NCBI GenBank assembly: GCA_012961925.1
Contig: DTYK01000208.1
Location: 1-13,023 of the forward strand
DNA: 13,023 nucleotides
Direction of reading: 5' to 3'
Source: Candidatus Latescibacterota bacterium
GTDB lineage: Bacteria > Latescibacterota > MVCY01 > DTYK01
Shown here: positions 7,426 through 13,023 of the stretch, in pieces
Numbering within the stretch: position 1 is the stretch's first letter
Layout of the letters: every line of letters begins with the position of its first letter
The notes under the pieces: generated by a model
Databases searched by the model: none
The model's input: only the letters and a program-made list of their open reading frames with translations
Told to the model about the DNA's origin: nothing
Position numbers and translations under genes: made by a program

Positions 7426-9513
7426 TTTGAAATACCCCTGGATCAGCTTGTCCTTGTCCAGATCGACCCGCTCGACCTCCCTTTTCCTGATCTCGATAAC
7501 CGCTACCTCCTTGCCAGGGATGGTTACATCGATCGTTCTGTCGGGATTGAGGGTGAGCCTTTTGCGAGTGAACATCTCTTCAACATCGTGTTCCTCACTC
7601 CGGCCCAAATCAGCAAGTACCGTTATCCTGACCTTCTGCGTCTGGGTATCCCGGTTGATGGCGATGATGACTGCTCGCTCCTGGTTCATGTGGAGGCTGG
7701 TCTGGACAAAGCGGTTATCGCTCCCTACGTGCCGGGGGGCGTCTATGGCCTCTAACAGGCTCCTGAAGACCTTCCCGTCCAGGGAGGAGAAGCCGATCTG
7801 ATAGACTTCGCCCCTTCCTACGCTCCTCCGACAGGCACACACCTTTCCATCTTCCGAGGTCAACAGGGATGGAGCTCCGGGATAGGTCTCGAGGAGGTGG
7901 ACTGAGAAGCTGCTGTCGCGGATCTTCAGGGCTACATCGACGTCGGCCGGTTCCCCACGCTTTATTCCCAGGCCATCCATAAGGGCAGTACACGGCTTCT
8001 TCTCCACGTCAAGATGGGGCGGCGGACTTAAGAAGAGCAGCTTTCCCCCGTTCCGAACATAGTCTACAAGCTTCTCCTGCATCGCCCTGTCCAGAAACGG
8101 TGGGGCCGCGTAGAGCAGAAGGGGGTACTTCGAGAGGTCGGTCCGCACATCCACAACATCGAAGTCCGTGTCCGTATCGATCAAGGTCTTGGTATACAGC
8201 CAGAACGGCTCCTGCGCCAGGTGTCCGTAATCCTTCGAGCCAACGATCGTATAGTCATCCGGCTGGATGATTCGACCTCCCTCATGGAGGAAGTCCCAGA
8301 AGTGTTCCTGATGCCAAAGAAGCCCGATAGAACACTGTCTGGAGAGGCTTTGCCATTCTACCTCCTGGAGGATCCGGAACATCTGCCGGTGGGCAAACCA
8401 CTCTTCCCGCACCTTGCCGTTCTCCGTCACCGGGCAGAAACCTTCCCAACGCTCCCGTTCCACGAACATATAGTAGTTCACTCCTAACATCCCGGCGGCC
8501 AGTGAGAAGAACGTTACCATCCGCTGGTGCTGTGATGTGGCCGGCCCGAACCCCATCATTCCTGATCCACACTGGAATTCCGGCGACCAGGGGAAGTTCG
8601 AGATGTTGTTGTTAAGCGAAACGTAGATGTAGTCCCAGTAATACGAGTCCCCGGGGATCAGGTAGTAGGCATAATGATCCAGTCCCACAAATGCCACCGC
8701 TTTTTGGATCTCATACCAGTCCTGTATGAACAGGAAGGTGTTGTTGGTGAACAGGGGAACATCAGTGCCATGTTTTCTGAACATCTCCACAAGCTTGGCT
8801 GCATAATCCCGGGGGAAGAACCGCGTCTTGTACTCCATGATGTCCAGACAGCTCCTCCAGTTTGCCCCGACTGATCGGGCATAGCTGTCCCCGCCCTTCC
8901 TTCCGCTGTATACCTCGTCATCCTCGACCACTTCATCGAAACTCCGGTATGTACGCTCCCAGGCCTGGTTCAATGCCTCAATGGAGCCATACTTATCCTC
9001 AAGAAAGCGCTTTAGACGCACCTTGCTCGCTCCGATCTCATTGTCTACCTGGACCAAAATAAGCGGCCCTCCGTTCTCAATGGAGTACTCACGCCAGACC
9101 TTGCTGACCGCTTCCACCCAGGCTTGGGTGAGCTTCAGGAACTGGTCGGAGCGTTTGCCAATGAGATTGGCGTAGTCAGGGGGACCTCCCCCGTCGATCT
9201 CGCCGAGACAGACGGGGCCAGAGCGGGCCACAAAATAGAGTCCGTTTTTATGCACCAGATCCAGAAAGCCCTTGAGGTTGGCCCTTGGGTTCCGTCGTCC
9301 GGTGAAGTCGAAGTCCCCGCGGATGGGTTCGTGTACGCTCCAGGGGATGTAAGAGGCGACCATCGTCAATCCGGCCCCCTTCATCAGACGCCCCAGGATA
9401 TCATCCCACCACTTCGGGTCAACGCGCCAGTAGTGAAACTCCCCACAGATGGGCAGTATCTTCTCGCCGTTAACTTTTAATCCGTCCTTTCCTACTTCAA
9501 CCGGCCCTGCCAT
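7420..9513 (-). CDS. Beta-galactosidase-like enzyme: GH35-type barrel with GH42-like C-terminal part
   Basis: A 697-residue protein; positions count from an upstream ATG 12 residues earlier. The N-terminal TIM barrel is GH35-like: ICGEFHYWRVDPKWWDDILG (34-53), ASYIPWSVHEP (65-75), ARSGPVCLGEIDGGGPP (108-124). LVQVDNEIG (165-173) carries the acid/base Glu171. SPEFQCGSG (322-330) carries the likely nucleophile Glu324. After about 400, the sequence looks like the GH42 alpha/beta trimerisation domain (FDVVDVRTDLSKYPLLLYAA, then YVRNGGKLLFLSPPP), followed by a small beta domain (about 615-690). Clan A retaining hydrolysis of terminal beta-galactosides or related sugars is expected. There is no signal peptide. 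The ATG at 9549 has no ribosome-binding site; the one at 9513 has an excellent one. The gene lies 49 bases after the exported propeller protein gene. Confidence 0.86.
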   Translation of the reverse strand: MAGPVEVGKDGLKVNGEKILPICGEFHYWRVDPKWWDDILGRLMKGAGLTMVASYIPWSVHEPIRGDFDFTGRRNPRANLKGFLDLVHKNGLYFVARSGPVCLGEIDGGGPPDYANLIGKRSDQFLKLTQAWVEAVSKVWREYSIENGGPLILVQVDNEIGASKVRLKRFLEDKYGSIEALNQAWERTYRSFDEVVEDDEVYSGRKGGDSYARSVGANWRSCLDIMEYKTRFFPRDYAAKLVEMFRKHGTDVPLFTNNTFLFIQDWYEIQKAVAFVGLDHYAYYLIPGDSYYWDYIYVSLNNNISNFPWSPEFQCGSGMMGFGPATSQHQRMVTFFSLAAGMLGVNYYMFVERERWEGFCPVTENGKVREEWFAHRQMFRILQEVEWQSLSRQCSIGLLWHQEHFWDFLHEGGRIIQPDDYTIVGSKDYGHLAQEPFWLYTKTLIDTDTDFDVVDVRTDLSKYPLLLYAAPPFLDRAMQEKLVDYVRNGGKLLFLSPPPHLDVEKKPCTALMDGLGIKRGEPADVDVALKIRDSSFSVHLLETYPGAPSLLTSEDGKVCACRRSVGRGEVYQIGFSSLDGKVFRSLLEAIDAPRHVGSDNRFVQTSLHMNQERAVIIAINRDTQTQKVRITVLADLGRSEEHDVEEMFTRKRLTLNPDRTIDVTIPGKEVAVIEIRKREVERVDLDKDKLIQGYFKL

Positions 9514-9520
9514 TATCTCT

Positions 9521-9529
9521 CCTCCTTCT
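9521..9529 (-). promoter_or_regulatory. Ribosome-binding site that selects the start of the GH35-like gene
   Basis: AGAAGGAGG on the minus strand lies 7 bases before the ATG at 9513-9511. The in-frame ATG at 9549 is preceded by GATGTAAAAATA, with no Shine-Dalgarno match, so the protein most likely begins MAGPVEVGKDG. Confidence 0.8.
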
Positions 9530-9562
9530 GAAGTTGGGGACGGGTTCATATTTTTACATCGC

Positions 9563-12538
9563 CTATTTGTCAGGATTATCTGTGCCTTTTGCCAGGGCCT
9601 CCCTGCACCGCTTCTGGGCCTCCTGGGCCAGGAGCGCCCAGCCGGAGCCAGGATATCGTTCGACCACCTGCTCGTAAGCTCGGAGGGCGGCTTTCAGGTC
9701 GCCGAAGTCCTTCTCATAGATCTCGCCGACCCGGTAGAGGGAGTCATCTGCAAATTCACTGCTCGGATACTCCTCCACCAGACGCTGGTAATTGGCCCAG
9801 GCTTCACGGACCTTGCCCTTTTCTTCCCAGATCTTAGCGAGCTTAAAGAGGGCATCATCGGCCCTATCTGAGTCAGGGAATCGCTTCAGGACCTGCTCGA
9901 GGTACTTTCGTGCGTCTTTCGTGTTGTGCTGGTTGAGGAGGATCTCGCCGATCTGATAGATGGCATCGTCGGTCTCACTGTTGACAGGAAGTTCGAGGAT
10001 CCGCATGAGGATCTTCAGGGCCTTCTCATCTTGGAACGTCGCTATCAGATCCGATGCCTTCCGAAACATGCGGTTTGCCTCCGTAAGTTCTTTCACTTTA
10101 TCCATCCTGTACCCAACTACCCGTATGGTATCCATGTGCGCCAGTGCAATCGATAGCGGCACGTTCAGACCTAACATATCCTCATACCGGAGGGATCCAT
10201 CTGCGAACTTGATATGGGTTGCATCAACGCCCATCTGGTTGTAAGAGGGGTCAACATCGATCCACCTCCCGAGATAGACCTGGGCCCACATATGTGGTCC
10301 GAAACTCCCCTGTCCCGATGCCAAAAGCCCAACCGAGGCCCTGGCTGGGATGCCCGCCGCCCTTACCAGGGCGATGAACAGTAGGGTGTATTCGGTACAG
10401 GTGCCCTCCATATCTTCAAATACTTCAAGGGCGGATTTGAACCTGACGTTGGTCTCCTTAGGCCTCATATTGCTGTACACCCAGTTGAGGATCCTCCGGG
10501 TAGCCTGCAAAGAGTTCGTCTCATCGGCAACGATCTTCCTGGCTGTCGCTACGATCCGAGGATCCCGGGACTGTACGAAGATCGTTGGTTCAAGATATGG
10601 GAGGAGATCTTTTGCATTAAAGGGCAACTCAGAGGCTTCTCCCACGCCCATCGTGATCCTGTTTACCGAAACATGCGCAGTCCCATCCGATGTAAGGCGG
10701 ACGTGTTGCCTGTCTTCGACTGCGAGGATCCTTTTGAGATCCCCTCTACTCACCGTCAAGCTGACATCCAGAGAGTCCACATCAAGCGGGGAGTCTATCG
10801 TTACATCTGACGGAATCACATTCTCATCTTCAAAACCTTTCCACGCCAGAGCCTTCTCTATGGGAACAACCCTGGAAGAGATGGCAAAATCCGGCATCTC
10901 TGCAGCTAAAACAGTTCCGTCGGCCGTAATCCATTCCCTTGCCACTATTCCCTTCAACTCATCAAGATCACAGGTCTTCTCTGCCATGAAGACGGGTACA
11001 GACTCGCGCTCCAGTTCCAGGGTATCACGGTCTATAACCGTCAACGTAAGGTTACATTCCCTTAGGGTATCATAGTCAAAGACCGGTATGGAGAAGGTGG
11101 TTCCAGGTGGGACCTGTTTATCTTCGAAGATAAATCTCTCGACGAATTCCGGAGAGATGACCTCCTCTCCGATCGGGACCACCTCTTCAATCGCCCCTCC
11201 ACCGAGCCTCTTCTGAATAACGAGGGTCTCGCCTCTTACATCTCCTCTCACTGAGATGGTCTGCTCCCCCTCAATCCTCTTATCTTCGAAGGATATCGGC
11301 CTGTATTTTGAATCCACCAGCCTTTCTGAGAGCCTTCGCCTGAAACCTATTTCCCAGTTGACCTCCTCCATTTTCAGGTGGATACCGCCCCCCTGGATCT
11401 GCTCCGCTATGACATGAAAATAGCCGGTTTTGCGCCCCCTGTAGAGCTGTTCAACCCAGTAGTCCCATAGATAATCGTCTTGTCCGGAGGGTATGACCGG
11501 ATCCAGTTCGAACGAATAGAGGAAGCCGTCCGAGGCCATAAAGAGGAGTGCATTTTGAGATATCATGATGCGACCGGTTATACGGCCTGATGTCTTTAGA
11601 GACCATCTCTCTTCCCCGGTGTCTGCGCCAAGGGCATGGAGGGATCCCCCCTCATCGGCTATGAAGAGTGTGTTCCCCCAGGCCAAAGGAGTTTTGCTCA
11701 CCTCAGCAGCGACCTTGCGTTTCCAGACAAGCTCTCCATCCTCATTCATGGCATAAACCAGGCCATTGGAGGAACCGAAGAAGATCCTGTTGCCCCGGGC
11801 GGTTGCGGTTCCGATCCTCCCTCCTATCATGCGTTTCCACGCCAGGATTCCGTTATTGTTAAGGGCATAAAACCAACCATCGTTATCCCCAAAATAGACC
11901 AGTTCTCCCACAACAAGTGGATCGGTTCTCACAGGACCCCGGGTTTGGAAGGCCCACATCAACGAACCGTCTTCTTTCGACACGGCCCTCAGTCCCGAAT
12001 CGTCCGAGCCGAAATAGACCCTATCGGTATCTACCGCAGGGGCAGACCTGATGCCGGCGGGCACCCTGTACTGCCACAGGAGATCTCCGGTGCGGAGATC
12101 AACAGCATATAGATAACCCTCACCCGTTGTGAAAAAGACCTGCACACTGTCGATAATAGATCCTGAGATGCGATCTCCTACTATAAACCTCCACCTGAGC
12201 TTGCCAGAGGTTCTATCGATTGCATATAGCCACCGATCGTCGGACCCGGCGACAACCATGTCGTCTGTGAGCGATATCGACAGGATCGGACCACCCGTTC
12301 TGAAACGCCATATGGCAGTGCCATCAGCAGCCCTCAGACAATAGACATATCCGTCCCCGGAACCGACGTAGATCAAGCTATCTTCGGCGGCTATTGGGGA
12401 GTAAAGAGACTCCCCTATCAGTCGTCTCCAATTCAGGAGATAGGGGATCCGCGCCTCGCCCGATAGGCCGGTCAACCCCAGAACGGAATATAAGAGACCG
12501 ACGAGGAGAATCAAATTGGCTTTCTGTCTTCCCTTCAT
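9563..12538 (-). CDS. Exported PQQ-type beta-propeller / transglutaminase-like / TPR fusion protein
   Basis: A 991-residue protein. A positively charged start and hydrophobic core (8-26) form a signal peptide, with cleavage plausible near GLSGEA (24-29). There is no lipobox Cys. Residues about 36-347 are PQQ-like (BamB-type) propeller repeats, about eight, with blades such as YVGSGDGYVYCLRAADGTAI and YAVDLRTGDLLWQY. Residues about 358-640 match the beta-rich region often preceding bacterial transglutaminase-like domains (W...LYRGRKTGYFHV). The transglutaminase-like core has a full triad: Cys714 (EGTCTEYTLLF), His749 (FGPHMWAQVYL), Asp763 (RWIDVDPSYN). Residues about 854-980 are three to four TPRs. 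It probably acts in the periplasm or at the cell surface, as a protease/cross-linker or scaffold; the target is unknown. The start is set by the signal peptide, since the upstream bases lack a clear ribosome-binding site. Confidence 0.85.
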   Translation of the reverse strand: MKGRQKANLILLVGLLYSVLGLTGLSGEARIPYLLNWRRLIGESLYSPIAAEDSLIYVGSGDGYVYCLRAADGTAIWRFRTGGPILSISLTDDMVVAGSDDRWLYAIDRTSGKLRWRFIVGDRISGSIIDSVQVFFTTGEGYLYAVDLRTGDLLWQYRVPAGIRSAPAVDTDRVYFGSDDSGLRAVSKEDGSLMWAFQTRGPVRTDPLVVGELVYFGDNDGWFYALNNNGILAWKRMIGGRIGTATARGNRIFFGSSNGLVYAMNEDGELVWKRKVAAEVSKTPLAWGNTLFIADEGGSLHALGADTGEERWSLKTSGRITGRIMISQNALLFMASDGFLYSFELDPVIPSGQDDYLWDYWVEQLYRGRKTGYFHVIAEQIQGGGIHLKMEEVNWEIGFRRRLSERLVDSKYRPISFEDKRIEGEQTISVRGDVRGETLVIQKRLGGGAIEEVVPIGEEVISPEFVERFIFEDKQVPPGTTFSIPVFDYDTLRECNLTLTVIDRDTLELERESVPVFMAEKTCDLDELKGIVAREWITADGTVLAAEMPDFAISSRVVPIEKALAWKGFEDENVIPSDVTIDSPLDVDSLDVSLTVSRGDLKRILAVEDRQHVRLTSDGTAHVSVNRITMGVGEASELPFNAKDLLPYLEPTIFVQSRDPRIVATARKIVADETNSLQATRRILNWVYSNMRPKETNVRFKSALEVFEDMEGTCTEYTLLFIALVRAAGIPARASVGLLASGQGSFGPHMWAQVYLGRWIDVDPSYNQMGVDATHIKFADGSLRYEDMLGLNVPLSIALAHMDTIRVVGYRMDKVKELTEANRMFRKASDLIATFQDEKALKILMRILELPVNSETDDAIYQIGEILLNQHNTKDARKYLEQVLKRFPDSDRADDALFKLAKIWEEKGKVREAWANYQRLVEEYPSSEFADDSLYRVGEIYEKDFGDLKAALRAYEQVVERYPGSGWALLAQEAQKRCREALAKGTDNPDK

Positions 12539-12616
12539 CTTCGAGATGGCCCAAGTCCCTGATATAGGAATTTCAGTTTTAGGTATTTGTAAAGGCGAGG
12601 CTTATGCCGGTTAGAA

Positions 12617-12628
12617 GCACTAAAGTGC
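12617..12628 (-). other. Short hairpin after the FMN reductase gene
   Basis: GCACT (12617-12621) and AGTGC (12624-12628) are reverse complements around two bases; a 4-bp stem with a 4-base loop is more realistic. It begins 4 bases past the stop codon of the flavodoxin-fold gene. No T-run follows on the minus strand, so termination would be weak. The 93-base gap to the next gene otherwise shows only an AT-rich stretch with a possible TTTACA at 12587-12592 and a poorly spaced TATATC-like hexamer, too weak to call as a promoter. Confidence 0.25.
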
Positions 12629-12631
12629 CCA

Positions 12632-13023
12632 CTACGTCAGTTTTGTAGTGAGTTCTGCGACCCTCCTGCCGAGCTCTCTGCACCCTCTCTCGACCCTTCT
12701 GTCGGGAGATCCTATGCTGACCGGTCCGTAGTGGTCGCCTGAACTGGTGCCCTTGACTATCATACCGTGGATGAGCATCATCTGCAGTATGCTCAGGATT
12801 GTGGTCTCATTCCCTCCGCCTATGTTGGCGGCTGAGGAGAAAGCACCACCGACCTTCCCCTCTAATCTGCCGTGATACGCAACGCTTCTGTCAAACAGAT
12901 CCTTTATCTCGGCAGCAGGGAGTCCATAATATGTGGGGGATCCTACGATTATACCGTCGGCCTCTAACAGGTCGTCAATATCTGTTTCACCGACCTTTTT
13001 GACCTCGACGTCAACGCCTTCCA
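12632..13023 (-). CDS. Flavodoxin-fold NAD(P)H-dependent FMN reductase / WrbA-like protein, C-terminal part (cut by right window edge)
   Basis: The last 129 residues are visible, ending ELTTKLT before TAG (12634-12632). ADGIIVGSPTYYGLPAAEIK followed by DLFDRS is the classic flavodoxin-family FMN-binding segment. KVGGAFSSAANIGGGNETTI and then MMLIHGMIVKG match the region after it, and DHYGPVSIGSPD with RRVAEL matches the C-terminal end of WrbA and related reductases. Such proteins bind FMN and pass electrons from NAD(P)H to quinones, flavins or iron-sulfur proteins in the cytoplasm. The start and first FMN phosphate-binding loop lie outside the window, so WrbA-type quinone reductase and iron-sulfur flavoprotein types cannot be separated. 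It reads in the same direction as the downstream exported protein gene, 93 bases away; a functional link is not evident. Confidence 0.82.
   Translation of the reverse strand, partial: EGVDVEVKKVGETDIDDLLEADGIIVGSPTYYGLPAAEIKDLFDRSVAYHGRLEGKVGGAFSSAANIGGGNETTILSILQMMLIHGMIVKGTSSGDHYGPVSIGSPDRRVERGCRELGRRVAELTTKLT

Noticed and set aside
10350..11075. Plus-strand open frame of 241 codons
   Set aside because: It is antisense to the middle of the exported propeller/transglutaminase protein. Its Ser/Arg-rich translation has no motif or ribosome-binding site I can support.
638..12538. Frequent AGGATCCTC-like palindromes across the coding regions
   Set aside because: They mostly correspond to Arg-Ile-Leu codons (AGG ATC CTC) in the minus-strand genes, so they reflect codon preference and are not regularly spaced repeats.
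1..13023. CRISPR arrays, tRNA or rRNA genes, attachment sites
   Set aside because: No regularly spaced direct repeats, complete tRNA cloverleaf or rRNA sequence was seen on either strand.

Overview
The window is bacterial. It has Shine-Dalgarno sites of the form AGAAGGAG(G), short intergenic gaps, a signal-peptide-bearing protein and several genes reading in one direction. Base composition looks roughly balanced. The mix of glycoside hydrolases, an MtaA/CmuA-type uroporphyrinogen-decarboxylase-fold protein and a secreted beta-propeller/transglutaminase/TPR protein recalls uncultured, saccharide-degrading lineages such as Planctomycetota, Armatimonadota or Poribacteria-like groups. No taxonomic marker gene is present, so this is only an impression.

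Layout. The left edge (1-606, plus strand) holds the C-terminal half of an ArsP/DUF318-type permease. It converges with a long minus-strand block that fills the rest of the window. In transcription order (right to left) that block contains: (1) the C-terminal part of a flavodoxin-fold FMN reductase, cut by the right edge (12632-13023); (2) a 991-residue exported protein with a PQQ-type beta-propeller, a transglutaminase-like domain with an intact triad, and C-terminal TPRs (9563-12538); (3) a GH35/GH42-like beta-galactosidase (7420-9513); (4) a 320-base gap with a structured, plus-strand stretch resembling the 3' end of an IS200/IS605-type tnpB element; (5) a GH9-type glycosidase (5315-7093); (6) a UroD-superfamily protein lacking the zinc ligands of the corrinoid methyltransferases (4249-5271); (7) a 1203-residue (alpha/alpha)6 glycosidase with extra C-terminal modules, whose ATG overlaps the previous stop codon as TAATG (638-4249).

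How they may work together. None of the three glycosidases nor the UroD-like protein has a visible signal peptide, so they most likely act in the cytoplasm on imported oligosaccharides. A candidate promoter just upstream of the GH9 gene would make GH9, UroD-like and 1203-aa glycosidase one transcript. The GH35 gene, 49 bases behind the exported protein gene, may form a second unit. The UroD-like gene is the odd member. Its coupling to a glycosidase suggests a sugar-related role, but its altered metal site means neither heme synthesis nor standard zinc-dependent methyl transfer can be assumed. No transporter or regulator for the sugar cluster lies in the window. Where a strong ribosome-binding site points to a start downstream of the longest possible one, the shorter start is used.
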